Assembly (NCBI GenBank): GCA_025331565.1 | Contig: JAFREQ010000041.1 | Span: 1-64,000, forward strand | DNA length: 64,000 nucleotides | Direction of reading: 5' to 3' | From: Holacanthus passer | Taxonomy: Eukaryota; Chordata; Actinopteri; Pomacanthidae | In this document: positions 33,511 through 47,264 of the stretch, piece by piece | Layout of the letters: each line of letters begins with the position of its first letter | Numbering within the stretch: position 1 is the stretch's first letter | The notes under the pieces: model-generated | The model's database searches: none | Seen by the model: only the letters and a program-made list of their open reading frames with translations | Told to the model about the DNA's origin: nothing | Made by a program: the position numbers and the translations under genes

Positions 33511-36460
33511 GAATGAAGGCAAAATGTGTGTAATGTCCACTCATGACACAGTGGCTTACTTTACTCTGATGGTGGACTTTGTCTGTGTGAGCATACCATG
33601 CTATAGTATCCTTGAAAACATTAATGTGGTAGAACTAATCTCTTTCTCCATTTCTTTTTTAAATATTTCACTTTTTCCAGCAAAACCTTGAACTGGAACC
33701 ATTTGAAAGTTTTATAAATTCAGTGTTTTCTGTCTACGTGGCAGTTTGCAGAGTTTGCACAGTCACAGTTTCCTGTGAGTCTGGTCCTGCTTCTCATTTG
33801 ACCTTAGCCTCTCTTGCAGTTGCTTTACCAAACTGTCTGGTCCTGTCCTTCTGTAACCTCTGCCTTAGTAGTCCGACTCCAACAGCTCCAAATTAGTCAT
33901 CACTACTCACGGGATATCGGGGGCAGCCCCCCCCTCTGGACAGATTTATAGAGCTGGCCTTGAACGCTGGGCTGTTGCTTGTGGAGCTTTGCCCATCTTG
34001 TTCCAGGGGGAGATGATTTCAGTTAGTCTGGGCTCTCATGTGTTGTGGGCTTCTCCTATCCACCCTACAAATATATCTACATGAATTACTGGATTGGTCT
34101 TGAGTGCTGAGCTCTCATGTCTGCAAATACAGTGTCATCATACAGCAACAAAACATGATGCTTAGTCGGGATTATTCAGGAAGGCACACATAATGTGATG
34201 GAAGCGGGTATTTCTTCTACCCAAAGTTGCTTGTTATTATTTGGGAAAGTGTTCACGGGCTGAGGGTCAGGGGGATGCAAGGGGTGCAGTGTCACCTGGG
34301 CCAGAACTAGCATTTGACGAACAGTACAAGAACACACAATAATGCATTAAAATTAAGGATGATGTCATTACGGGTATTTTTTAGCATCACTGTATCTTTG
34401 TACAGTTAAAAAAAGGTTGCATCTACCTTAATTAATCCTTGATTTAATGCACCACCCGTGACAGTGACACAAACAAACACACCGAGGTGTTGTGTGACCA
34501 ACAGGTGCATTCTGGGTCTGGCTAAATTCTAAACGCTGAAATGCTCATGGTGGATCCTCCAGCAGAGACCTCTACATTTGCTACATTACTTATAACTCCA
34601 CTCTCACTGAGGCCTTTCTGCTGCTTCAGTTTTGTCCCAGTTGTGACTGCAGAGTCTCTTTCAGCTAAAAATGTGTGGAAACTTTAAGGAGCTTGTTTTG
34701 CTTGGTGCACCTGCCGGGTCCATAGCTCGTTTTAATTATTGTTGGTCATTTGTGTCAATTGAGTTTTGTCTCTTTTCTGGTTAATTGCAGTGAGGCTGTA
34801 CGGAGGAAGACCATGGTGTATTTATATCTGATAATCAGTGGTATACAGGCTGCAAAATCTGTCTGTGCAAATGGAATTTATTGTAGGTTTGGACATCAGG
34901 GCTTAGTGGTGTGATGTTGTTCCACTAGTGTTGCTGGATCAACATTTAATGCAATTGTAGCCTAAAGGTGTTCTTTAATTTAACAGTAACATCATATACT
35001 ACACATAATTCCCAACATATTAATGGCCACTCAGAGTACAGAGTAGATTTACTTTTCATGTTATCTAAGTACATTTTTTATAAAAGTACCTACTTTCATG
35101 ATTGGAAGATTTTCAGCTAAGGATATTTTTCTAAAGATCTTTTCTTTAAATAGTTTCTATTTCTAACGCAAAACACGACAAACTTACTTTTGTGATGAGG
35201 TGGCAAAGTACATTAGTTTCAGAAATGTATCACTGCAGCCACTGGATAGATCCAGTAGTTCAAATAATCTGCAAGTTATTTAATGTGAGCTCTCATTCAA
35301 AGCAGACTTCATCCAAACTTAGGTGAAGTTCCAACATGCTACAGTTAGAGTTACATCATATCCAAATGAAAATAAGAATGACCAACACTGCACTGCCCTC
35401 TAAGGATTAACACAACCAATGGGATTATTTCAGTAATAACCAACCCACATAAACTGGTATGTAGATGGTGTTTTACTCAGAGTAAAAGGTTACTTTCTGT
35501 GGCAGAGCTGTAATAAGAACTAAGTGGTCATTACTGCAGAGATAAGAAGAATCAAGAATCCCTCCCTCACTGCTCATCTATCTGTCCATTCTATCACTCC
35601 CACACACACATGCACTCACACACAAACACACTGATACCACAAACATCTAAATGAAATGGATTAGACCCCAATGAGGATATATTTTATTTTTTTTAAAGAG
35701 CAAACAGGTGACTGAACTCTTCCATACAGTGAAAGTAACATCTGAAAAAAATAAAACACTCTACTACCTTTAAATCAAGATAATAGGTTACACACTGTTC
35801 CTCCATGTGGTGATTTGTGTTGTTATTAGTCAAGTGAAGCAGCTTTTTCATTTCCTTGTATGAAGCCCCTGACAAGCCGCTGTCTCATGCTCAGATAATG
35901 ATGGGCTATTTCCAGCAGGGCTGCTGTGTGCATTGCCCTGTGTATGTGTATCTGTACCTGTGTGAGGCGTGTACTCACACACTCAAATGGCAGGGAAAAG
36001 CAACTCTTTTTCTTCTAGTCACGGGCAACAAAAAAGCTGTTTAATCAGGACATGTCAGCTTTCAAAATTTATTGTCTTTCCCAACAGCCAGAGCTAAAAA
36101 TGTCCACTGTCCTTGTAGCTGCAGGTTACTTTAAGCCCTGTCCTTCATTATTAGATAAACCAAGAACTGCGAGAATGCTTTTTTTTTTTTTTTTTTTACT
36201 CCATCCAAAGTATGAAAACATGCTGGGGGGGTTTGGGGGGGTTAAAAGTATTAGTTTCTGTTTTGCTCGAATTAAACTTTAGCAGCAATGCAACTAATAA
36301 TTTGCCTTGACAGTAGCTTCTTTTCATGACTGATCACTGTCTCCAGATAAATTATTCACTGTGTTTTAATGTGCCCTTTGCTGTCAATGGCTACATGGCT
36401 GGTTAACATTGGAGATAAGGAATGAGGTGAAAGTTATGTCCCATGTTTTACTATCACTTT
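33511..36460. other. Intergenic, downstream of tcf23
   Basis: No coding exon recognised. It holds a T20 run at 36,179-36,198 and CACACA-rich patches near 35,600. The first AATAAA for the minus-strand tcf23 lies at 35,688-35,683, so 35.7-36.47 kb may be its 3' UTR. Confidence 0.35.
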
Positions 36461-36468
36461 GCCTGCTT

Positions 36469-39400
36469 CTAAGGTGGGGGCGGGTGTGTCTCGTCCGGTC
36501 CAACTGGAGGCATCGGATTGGCCGGGACTCCTGACAGCAGCTCTCCCACGCTGCCACAGTAGAGGAGGGAACGCATGGGCCACTTCTGAGGAGAGAGAGT
36601 GGGTTAGCTCTGCATGTATGATTAGCACCAATATATGTGGTGAACATACATTCAAAACTCATCTGGATAAATGGAACAATATGACACACTCATCTGAGTC
36701 TCTGAGCAGCCTTTCTGCCCAGAGTCAGCTGTCAGGCTTTATACACGCTGCCCAAACTTACTGGTGAATAAGGTCGTTGGGTGTGTATGCAGCCTTAAAG
36801 GAACACCTGCAGACACTACTCAGGGCTGAAAAAGGGTTGTGCCCACTTCTTTTTCTGTGAGTACTTTTATTTATAGGTAATGTAAAATCCTAAGGAGTCA
36901 CAAACATGAAACTGAACATTAAATAAAGACAAGACAGTGAAGAACAGTGTTCTTTGTAGTGAAGATGCAAATGGAGTATATACTATATATAATTACATAA
37001 TATTATTATAATTATATAATAAGGTGTCAAATATATAAGGAAACTATAAGGGAACTAAAAATGAATCTTGTTAGGTATTTGTACAAAGGTATAACAAAGT
37101 GCAACAACACAAAAGTAAAATAAAAAAACAAGTTAAAAAAAATACAAGATTTCTTTTTTTCTTTGGTTTTATGTACTAAAAGTTGCTAGTTATGTGAAGT
37201 TAATATCGATGGTTTAATGTTCTCATAACTAGCTTATAAATAGCTACATAAAAAGAAATAGAAAGCTTTTGGCATACACCCTCCTAAGCCCAAATACACA
37301 ACTCTCTCTGTTAATGAATAACAGTCAGGATAATGCACTCAGCATGATAAGCAATATTTTTGGTCCCTGTCCTTACCTTAACAGGATGCAGGTATCCTCC
37401 CGGCCTGGAGGGCAGGGTGTGCTCAGCCAGCGTCCCTCCCTGGTCAAGGGTTTCTGTTAGGTAAGCTATGTAGTTAGTAGCCAGAACCAGAACGTCCAGC
37501 TTGGACAGCTTGGTGTCTGGTGGGACGGAGGGCAGAGCAGCCTGAGGACAGAGGAGGAGGAGGGTGGACAATCAGGCCTCTCTCAGCTCTCTTCACTGAA
37601 CTGCATTGATTCATATCATATCATATACACAAATATGCATGTAAGGATTGTCAAATCTCAAAGTGAGACCTGCAACACGGTTGAATTATATCTTTAGGTG
37701 ACTGAATTGAAAAGAAATGGATTTTCATGCAGGGTGGCAGTTTGGAATATTTTTCAAACAGTTGTTCTTTTTATTGTCTATTTAATCAATGCAACAGCAG
37801 CGTGTGCTGTATATCAATAAACCGTGGTTTGTGGCCCAGTAATCAGACTGATAATCCTTCACAGATTTGACCATCACAGCAAATATGAGTCCTGCTCATA
37901 AACCACCATCGAGAACAATTAGAAACAGCGATGGGCCTGTCTTACATGCAGTTTTCTGAGTCGAGATGCGGACATGACAGGAACATAAAATATCATCTCA
38001 GTTATTAGTTCAAGGGGATCTGATGTTTTGGAGGGGGTTCCTGTGCTTCCTGTGCATTCAGCCAATGTCAACTACAAGATTTGATGGACAAATGAAAACA
38101 TGGCTTCAGTTGTAAGTAGGACTGGAATGAATTATTTTTGAACAATAAACACCAGCAGAACCAGTAAATTCAGTAAATGAATATTTAAACTAAACAGTGA
38201 CTGAATCATTTTTTATTATTATCACAAGGCACAATGTTTCATTGTATGCATGCAAAATCACTCAGGGTGATCAAAATAAATGCATCTGGCTAAATTCAAC
38301 ACACAAACAGGAAGTGGGTGGTGAAACACACATGTGCAGGGAGCAGCCCGTGTTCAGTGTTAACTCTCTGAAACCCCAGTGTCCGTGTACGTGTTGTGTA
38401 CCTGCAGGCTGTGGAAGGCCTGCCGCAGGTTGCGTACGCGGCTCCTCTCTCGCGCTGCGTTTTCTGGGGAGTGCTGACCCCTCAGTGCCCTGGACTGGAC
38501 CGCAGACCCAAAACCAGAACCAGAGTTTGACATGGACCCACACACCTGCAGCAGAGGACGTGAGGCCTGACATTTCTGCATGAAGGTGAAATTAAATATT
38601 ATAAAATAGGCCCAATGGACTTGGACTGTTTGGTTTATTCATCATCCATCATTGGTATATATAGTATAAGCGTATAGTAATTTGTTGAAAGGTACCAATG
38701 TGAAAATCAGTATTTTTCTACTCAAGATCATCAGTTACTGTTTCAGCCTTCTTTCATGTCTGATACTTTTGTCCGAATGAATCAATTCTTAATCAAGTAC
38801 TTCAAACACATTTAACAAAAGGATATCTACTAACTTTTATGGTGCTAAGATAGGATTTTTGAAATGATATCAAAATGATGAAGACAACTTAACTTTGTAG
38901 CTATTAGACACTTTAGTGTGCAGAATAAATGTGCAGCGTTATACTACTAGAGACAAATCCAGTTCCATCGTTAGTTATTTGTTCAAGGTACCTTTAGTTG
39001 AGTTCTCTTAATGTTTCCATCAAATCCTTAATGAAAAAGGGATCTTGTACTTGTATACTAGTAGCAAACCAGAAGTTTAAACTTATTAAATCACAACCCT
39101 GGCAGAAGGTTAGATGTATTCTCCATCCTTCACACACCCTGCTGCAGAAAACCTCAAAGCTTCATTACAGTCCAACAGTCTGTGTATCAGTCTGTGGGAA
39201 AGGGGCCAATATGTCCCATAATAATTCTCTATGAGATTACATTTGATGAGTGAACAGATCCCACCGGTTGCTCAGAATTTCTGTCAAATCTGTCTTTGAA
39301 CCCAAGGTGATGCTTGAGTTGGGAAAACTGGAATATGAATTGAGACTCACCCACTTCCTTGGCTCGTGGCTGCTGCGTACGCTCTGCCTGTGTCCGTGCA

Positions 39401-39518
39401 GGGATGCTGGGCTGCCGGCCGCACGGGGCTGCTGCCTCTGTGGCTCAGATGTAGAGCTGGAGACCAGGTGGTGGTTCACCGCAACCGACATGAGACCTTC
39501 CAGAGGATTCACTGCCAT
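36469..39518 (-). CDS. tcf23: Transcription factor 23 (bHLH)
   Basis: Class II basic helix-loop-helix nuclear regulator. The mouse homologue (OUT) is reported to bind E-proteins and reduce E-box binding. Coding exons in transcript order: 39518-39351, 38545-38402, 37541-37377, 36585-36469, each with GT-AG ends and a phase-0 junction; 197 aa (human 214). Residues about 84-104 form basic region and helix 1 (ENAARERSRVRNLRQAFHSL). The loop and helix 2 follow in the next exon (VPPDTKLSKLDVLVLATNYI). GGYLHPVK joins KWPMRSLLYCG across the last intron, as in human TCF23. The intron between helix 1 and the loop is the family's usual position. The N-terminal 80 residues are Ser/Gln/Arg-rich and poorly conserved, so the start at 39,518 is the least certain part; a second Met is at residue 10. 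Convergent with slc5a6, as in mammals. Confidence 0.93.
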
Positions 39519-41170
39519 GGATGCTGCAGCAGACTCTCCTGAAGACTTGAGATTTTATTTCACTTTTGTTGAGTCTCTTTTCATTGGCTGGATGGAAGGT
39601 TGCTTTTTTGGATTTTGATCATCTACTAAGTACTTTGGTAAATACCCTACAGAACACACAGTCTGAGGTCATCGTTCCATCTAATATGAAAGCATCTTAA
39701 AAGTCTAACTTAGATTTTAAAAAAATTGCTGGCTGAAGAACGGCTGAAATCACTCATCTGATCTCAAGAAAAGTATAAACATCCTATTCTGTGATCTTTT
39801 TCGTAGCTACTGAGGACGCTTTGTTGAAGCATCTCCTAGCTCCTTTCCAGTTCACCAGGCCTCTGTGGGACCCCGAGTTCCACCCACACCCCTAAACAAC
39901 TGGTGATCACCGACTGGCTCTCTGCGCATCACCGTCCACCCAGAGAATTCCTCCCAGTCTGACCCTCTCTCTCCCTCGTGCTCTCTCTCTGCTTGTTTCC
40001 TTATCGGGTGAGGTAATGTGGGGAACTTCATGTGGTCCTTATCTCAGCCGCCCGGTCGTCCTGATCCTCCCCTGGCCGTTTGGCTGCCAAGAAGAGCAGG
40101 CAGGCAGGCAGTCAGGCCTGGGGGAGTGCAGCGCTGGGAGGGTGTCCCGAGCCAGGGCACCGGGGGGCTTGGGAAACTCTAAGCTCTGCTAACAACTGCA
40201 CAGGGGTGGGATTGGAAGCTTGGGGCAGTGCGACATTCAACATTAGCAAAGAGAGGCGGATGTGCATTTTGTTTTTTTTATGGCAGATTATGAAAGAGAG
40301 AAAAGGAAAAGCAAAATTGGTTTCACTTGTGTTTCATTCGTGAATGTCCTGAACCCCATTTTGTGACCGAATAATGTGATAGAGATAAGAACACAACACA
40401 CCACAAGCATTTCAAGCACATGCAGTATGACTTTCCACAAAGTAGGAATAATAAAGTAACCATATCTGTAAAATCAAAATTTAGACAAGTCCTACATTTT
40501 CACTTATTTCAGAAATCAAGATTAATCTCAGCCCTGAAACCCCCGAATTTGGTCTTTAGCTATGATCCCAGCTCCTAGTTTTCATGCTCTGAATCTGACA
40601 TACATTATTTTCTCCAAAGCTCTGCACCGGCGCTCCTTTATCTCATTTTACTACGGCCATAAGTCCGACTTTATGAAGCATTATATTGAGATATCAGTTT
40701 GACAACTGACCAAGGTTACAAGTTCCTGTTCCTGATTATAAAACAGCAGCATTTAACAGCATCTAATCGAACTAGACATACAATTGCAATAAAGCTAGTA
40801 AAGATCATTTTGCTGCAGAACTGTAATAAGCATTATCTACCATTTCAAGTGGTAAGTTCCACCCTGTATTGTACTACTTACTGTTTCTCTGTGGCTGTAA
40901 ATGGAACACCTGGCTCTATAACCATGCATCATTGTGTTAATTGTTTATGTTGTTTAAAGAGGCTTAAGTTATCTGATTGTTAAAACCAGGCTTCAGTGTG
41001 ATGGCTTAAACCAGAATCAACTGTTCAGGTGAACTGAAGTCAGGTTTTTTTCTCCAAGAGTTCTGGTTTACAGATGAACTCCAGGACCTGAGTGAAAACA
41101 TGGTGGATTGTGAGTGAAGCACATTGGCAGCCCCAGAAACAGTTTGAAATAACAGAAGAACACAGAAGAC
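39519..41170. other. Upstream region of tcf23
   Basis: Probable tcf23 promoter and upstream sequence. A more GC-rich section at 39,840-40,260 carries two GATA-type sites on the minus strand (CTTATC at about 40,001 and 40,040) and AGGCAGGCAGGCAG. No TATA box or exon could be assigned. The rest holds nothing recognised. Confidence 0.25.
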
Positions 41171-41191
41171 ACTGGACTATTCAATGTCAAT

Positions 41192-41197
41192 TTTATT
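41192..41197 (-). terminator. Possible ephx1 poly(A) signal
   Basis: AATAAA on the minus strand, 1.75 kb after the ephx1 stop, in AT-rich sequence followed by a T/G-rich stretch in transcript orientation. The span 41,198-42,950 has no other gene and would be the 3' UTR. Confidence 0.35.
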
Positions 41198-42950
41198 TGG
41201 TCAAAAACAAAACACTGTGTCACGATCTGAGATACAAAATGTCATCTGGTCATCATGGAATGGTGGCATTCACTGCAATTCATTCAAATTGCATAGTTTC
41301 AAAAGATCTGGATTTAGAAAGTAACACCTTTTTCATTATTGTGGAAAACATCTCTCGTGACCACATTTGCAAGGCATCACCACAGACACATTTTGAAAGC
41401 CTATATTATGAAAATGTCTTTTTACTCTTTAATAAAACCAGAGATTTCATCATTTAAGTAAATCGTCTTCAGACGAAATTCAACAAACATCATTACATAT
41501 TGTAATCAACTTCTTCAAGATACACATGATGAGTAATGATTACGATTCAACTCTTCAGGATTGTTACTCTCATGTTAGGCTATCATGCGCCTAAAGCCGA
41601 ATTGATACTACATATCAAAGTACTGAATATCAAAAACCTTTTGAAGACATTAAACTTATAGATTAAATGCAGGCTTACATTAAAATAAGCAAAATAAGTA
41701 ATCAGTGCTTCTAGTCTTTGTAGCAAATCATAGTCAATCAGTGAGACAAACACTAGGAAATAAATCAAAGCCAACTGTGGTTATAGCAGCAGTGTGCTGT
41801 TGTTAACTGTGTAATACATTCAAGAAATCTGACTTCATCAAAGCTTTAAACCACTAAAGTTTTCAATGAGTTGGAAAGGAAAAATGCAGCAAAATGAAAC
41901 AAAAATTCAAAGGTTTAAGGCAACAACGTGGCAGCACTGTTGTGGCTTAAGTAAAGAGGTTTACCGCTATCAGTTCGAGGAATGCCTGGCACCTCGTGCA
42001 GGCTGTCAACACAATAACAACAAGTGGCCCCTGACCTCCCATCTGCAGCTGCTCGGTGGGCTGTTCAACACTGCAAGGCTGCGGGGAGTTTGGTAGAAGG
42101 CAGACACTCTATGAAGAGCAGCAGGAGAGAGAATGAATGGATTTTGGATCATTATTACTATTTGGGCATTTCTGCCTATATTTGATAGCGACATATGACG
42201 AGGCAGACAGGAAACAGGGAGACAGAAAGGGGTATGACATGCAACAAAGGTCAGCAGCTGGAATCAAAGTGGCGACAGTTGCAGCCATGCGGCCATTTGA
42301 CAAGTGCTGTAAGCATTGAGCTGCCAAGGCGTTCTGCTGGTTCCTGACTTTACACTGATCTGACAGGTGGAGCTGGGAATTTGTTAGGGACTCGTGATGT
42401 GGCTGGTGATCAACACAGCACAGCGACATAGCAACTTTTTAAAACTTACTGTTGAGCTTTTCTAAATAACTTGAATAGAACTTGAATTAGTACAAAAGGT
42501 CCTTTTGTTTAAGAGTTTAAAAGCGAAAGATCTAGACATAAAGTCTGCACAGTAGCTCCAAAATGATCTCATGTTATGTTTTATAACTACCCAGTTCCTC
42601 TGGTTATTTCACATTAAGCAATTCTCTTTTCTGATTACTGTCCACTCAGCTGTTGTTCAACAAATCCCATCATCACGTTTTGCTTCTTTGACCCTTCAAG
42701 TTTCAAACTGACAAATTTTCTTGTATTAACACTGCAGACGGCTCAATCAAGTATGATTAGGAATTTCACTGATAGAGCTATATTACATTATTGATTCTGT
42801 CTCATAGAGAAACACAGTGCTTAGAATCACAATGACTAATTGCTGCTCACCGGTGTGTTACAGTTTCTTTCTATTCATCCACCTGTTTAATGTTCAATGA
42901 TTTCATTCTGTACTTTTAGTGCATTCACTTGTTCATCAGTCATCTCCCTG

Positions 42951-44146
42951 CTATTTCTTCTTCTTCTCCACCGTCTTAGTGAAGTTCTGGATGTCTTTGG
43001 CCATCAGCTGGGGCTCCTCCATGGCAGCAAAATGGCCGCCACGGGCCATTTCAGTGTAGGTCAGGAGATTACGGTATTTCTGTTTAGCCCATAGTTTGGG
43101 AGTGTGCATGAGCTCGTTGGGGAAGCAGGCGTAACCGGTGGGAACATACACTTTTATCCTGTGAAGAGACGATTATGTGTTAGCATATATTTAACGAGGG
43201 GACCATTTTAACATTAGAGAGGCTATTTAAGTGCTGTTAACTGCACTGTTTGAGCAAATCATTCTGAACTGTGCTTCAGTGTGATGTCTCCACTGGAAAA
43301 ACTGAAAAAAGAGTTTCTAATTCTGGGTCTGTATCAGGTTTATATACTGCTAAATGTGGTGTTTGGATCACTTTTAACAGCCTGTTTCAGTAAAGGAGGG
43401 TGTGAAGCTCTGGAAACCAAATGACTTGGTGAAAAATGCTGTCATTTTGCAATGTAATTTTGCTTTATGGACATACGATAGTTATACTAATTTCTTATAA
43501 ATACAAGAAAATGTGTGTACACCTTGGCATCTAATCAAAGTAAACTTTGGTTGTTTGATTAAAAGTTAAGCAAAATCAAATGACGATGAAAATGGTGAAA
43601 ATACTCCTGTTGAATTTTTTTCATTTTTAATTATAGCAGCTCTTTTTCACCAATGAATCCTGTGGTTCAAGACATTTGGTAACTGCATGTGCAGTAATTT
43701 AAATTGATAAATGATTTTACATCTGTTCTTTCATCATCATAACACTGGAAGTGTAACCCACTGGTCACATTCAACTCTGTGGTCATCACTCACTTGGAGT
43801 GAGGCTGGTTGAGGCCCTTGCTAAAGTTTTCCTTGTAGAACCTCATGGAGGAGATGATGCAGCCAGACGTCCAATAGATCATCACATTAGTCAGCAGATC
43901 ATCCAGAGAGAACTTCCTGCAAGGCAACCACACATACAAGATTTCATGTAACAGGATTGTTACCAATGGTTTTGCTATGAGGCCACTGATTGTTACCCAC
44001 TGCAGGAACCCCTCACTCATCAGTGCAGTATATTCTGCATCAGTTCTGTGGACAAATCTGGTTTAAGCAAAACTTAATCAAACAACATAATTTTAATGTC
44101 AGGACCACTGCTCCTGCCCCTGCTCGCAACTAGGGAAAACCCTGTT

Positions 44147-44180
<34 letters not shown>

Positions 44181-47100
44181 GGTGTGGTTGTGACTGGGAC
44201 TGAAGGTGTGATTGCAGGAGTGGAGACAGCTGCGTGGGAGGCTGAGCCACCTGCACCTAATCACCCACCTCCTGCTATTTAAGACTGGTTCAGACTTCCA
44301 CTCATCGCCAGAATGTAGACTCTGTTCAGCAGTCAGTGGTGCTCAGGCCACATTTACATTTTGCTAACTTGCAGCTCTTCCTTCGCTAATGCTTATATGC
44401 TCTGCTTCCAGCCTCCCGCCTTGTCTACCTCCTGCAACAGCACAAGGACTCACAGTTCACTTCCCCTGATCTCCACACACATCCACCCTCCTGCAACAGA
44501 CTGGATCCTGGATTCCTCCACTGGCCCCTCATCTACTCCTATTCCTGGCTAAACCCCCTGCTCTGCTTTGCCTATCCTGCTCCCAGCTTCAGCCTCCAGC
44601 CTGCTGAGTATTGCTGAGCTCTGTTTGTCCTGACCAGCCCCTGAACCCTGGCAGTTAAGCTCTATTTGTTAGATGCTCTCCTGTTGTTGAATTTCACTAA
44701 CTAGTTTGTCAGTAGTTCTTAGTTTAGTCCACCAGCAACCCTTATGGTTGTCTCTTTTAGTTAATTCCTTCTGTCCTGTTAATTTGTGAATAAACCTAAG
44801 TTGATCATGATTTGAGTTGGTGTTTTTGTGTCTGCATCCTGGGTTCGCTGTCTTTCCTTGACATTTAGATTGGAGCCTGGGGGACACTTCTAATATACTA
44901 CTGATGATATTTAGAACTCATTTGTATATGATAGATTGATATCTTCATACTAGAGGAGGATGAAAAGGATGTGGTGATGCAAATATCAGCACTGACTCTC
45001 TTCCATTCTGTTCTGTGCTATTCACCTGGTGAGTCCTCCGTCCTCCAGGTTAATGAAGTCATGGCTCGTCCATGTGGAGAACTTCTCCAGAATGTAGGCA
45101 GCCAGACCCACTGGAGAATCATTCAGTCCTCGACCTGAGGGTAAATTCAGCATCAGAAATTATTTGATTTATGGTTTTGTTGATTAAAATGCGACCCTAC
45201 TACTAAAACCAGTCTAGAGGACTAATTTTTAGCAATTTTGTCATAGCTGCAGGTCTTCCTGTCATAGTGATAATGGAGATCACTATCATTCTACCAATGC
45301 TCATTTTTCATCTGTTGCTCATGCCTACTTGACTAAAATACTAATACTAAGTAAAAGCTTCCACTATGGTGATGCTGCTTCTGGGACTCCTTTCACAACA
45401 GCAACTGGGAGCACCTCTTAAATGCAGACCACACACTCTTCCAGCTTCCTGTTTCAGTTAAACGTGTCAAAATTAATGACAGGAACTTATCTCATGTTGC
45501 AAATTTGTCGAAACGGGTCCCAGGTCCATACCTACGGTGTCAGGCTTTGTGGCCTGGATGTGCATGTAGCCAGACTCTTTGATGGAATCTACCACCAGTT
45601 TCTCTGAGCAGGGGAAGAGACGCTGAATATCAAAGTCAGTGAAGTCAAAGAGCTTAGGGAAGCGACGGCCAAGCATGATGGATAAAACTATGGATAGCCC
45701 TGGCTTGGAGGGTGGGGCAAAGTTGACATGCAGGCCTTTGACTGTCCTAAAGTATGAAAAAACAAAAGAAAAACATAGGGACATAAAGTGATGTAGAGAA
45801 TTTACAAAGTGTACAGAAATACATAAATATATACAAATAATCAAAAGCCTGGTGATTCCAGGAAGACTGGCTGTTCACTGCAAAATGCTAGGCTAGTACA
45901 TTGCATGCACAGAATATGGAGTAAATTTTCTAAATGATGAGAAAAATCATCAGGTCTTGAAGTTCTTTTGTGTCTTACTTGGGCTCCAGCTGAGCCATGT
46001 TGGTGGTGACCAACCAGCCCCAGTCTCCTCCATGAGCATAGAACTGCTGGAAGCCCAGACGCTTCATCAGTTTGTTGAAGATGCGTGCCGCACAAACTGA
46101 ATTAAAACCTGTTCACGCACACACACACACATTTAGAAATTGCAGAATGAAATCATTCACTTTCTACACAAAAGGGGATGAGTCAAAAATATTTGCACAT
46201 CAATATGGAGTGGATTTATCACACAGAAGGTGCTGGTAGTGATGTTGGGAATTTTTAAAATTCCCAAATCTGGCATGAATATTTTCCAATGTATGTAAGA
46301 AAAAACATTTCCAAATTCACCTTGTTTATGTGGTGCTTCAGAAAACCCGTACCCCGGAATGGAGGGACACACCACCTCAAACACAAGGTCAGCTGGGTCT
46401 GATGGTTCTGTTAGCAGAGGGATCAACCCATAGAACTCATAGAAGGAGCCAGGCCAGCCATGAACCATTATGAGGGGAATAGCAGTAGTTCCCTGTGGCA
46501 CCTTCTTGGGCTTCACATGCAGGTAATGGATATCAATGCCTGGGTGGTAATTCAATTAATAAGAGGTAAGTTTAGAGGCAGGACAATATGTTCTTCTGGA
46601 ATGTGTAATCTGCGTAGCCTCACCTTCGATTTTGGTTTTGAAGTGGGGGTATTGGTTGAGTTTGTCAACTTGTCTTCTCCAGTCAAAGTCATTTCTCCAG
46701 TAATGGACCACCTTCTGCAGGTAGTGGGAGTTGAAGCCATAATTAAACTTGCTGTCCTCTAGTGAAGTAACAGGGCGAGTCTGGTCTATCCTCCTGTATA
46801 GGTCCTGACAGAAAAGGAAGGAAGATATGTGGGAGCTCTCACAATTTTTCAACCTGCTTAGTGGTTAACTACCTCATGAGTAAATGTTATAGAGTAACTA
46901 TCATGAGTGGAAAAGTGAAACCAGGCACAACTAGAAGAGTTTGTCGACCATGAAATGGGGTAGCGTCACGCACATACCAACCAACGTCCCAGACCAGATT
47001 TCTCCTCCCATTGTTGGGGGGGGGGATCTAAATTGGACCGAAACTCCTGCAGTCTGAAGCTGGCTTTATTGGGACTCTAACCTCTATCTCCTCATCACTG

Positions 47101-47264
47101 GTGGTGACTTTAAAAGGATGGACGGTGATGTCCTCTGCACCATCAGGAGGTGCTCCGGCTCCCCACCAGCCATCCTCTGTCTTCAGAACCTTGTTCCTGC
47201 TCCTCTGAACCAGGAAAAAGATCAGTCCTCCAATCACCAGAGCAACCAGCACCTCTGTGAACAT
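42951..47264 (-). CDS. ephx1: Microsomal epoxide hydrolase
   Basis: ER-membrane alpha/beta-hydrolase that adds water to arene and alkene epoxides, giving trans-diols. Coding exons in transcript order: 47264-47082, 46804-46624, 46539-46321, 46108-45979, 45746-45532, 45134-45026, 43916-43794, 43158-42951; the frame is continuous and gives 455 aa, the human length. Residues 1-20 form the N-terminal membrane anchor, followed by the EHN domain (DGWWG...HPFKV). The oxyanion-hole motif HGWP is at 148-151, the nucleophile Asp at about 223 (HGGDWG), the acid Glu at about 402 (FPNELMHTP) and the base His at about 429 (RGGHFAAME). YVPTG and the SGYMHIQATKPDT segment match the family. The Met at 47,264 starts the anchor directly. 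A 5' non-coding exon probably lies at 48.85-49.1 kb. The protein ends EKKKK, unlike human. Confidence 0.97.
44097..44863 (+). mobile_element. Probable solo LTR in ephx1 intron 7
   Basis: The element runs from TGTCAGGACC to CTTTCCTTGACA, so it has TG...CA ends. It is flanked by TTTAA (44,092-44,096) and TTTAG (44,864-44,868), a 4/5 match to a five-base duplication. Inside are a TATA-like TATTTAAG (44,276-44,283), a CT-rich leader, and AATAAA (44,789-44,794) followed by a T/G-rich stretch, in the order expected of U3-R-U5. No internal retroelement sequence flanks it. It is inserted antisense to ephx1. Confidence 0.65.
44150..44177. repeat. (TC)n microsatellite inside the LTR
   Basis: About 14 TC units within the U3-like part of the element at 44,097-44,863. 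Confidence 0.9.

Noticed and set aside
41092..41457. 121-codon plus-strand frame
   Set aside because: Sits over the likely ephx1 3' end, antisense, with no recognisable family.
44097..44863. Complete endogenous retrovirus
   Set aside because: Only one LTR-like unit is present; no gag, pol or env-like sequence, primer-binding site or second LTR was found nearby.
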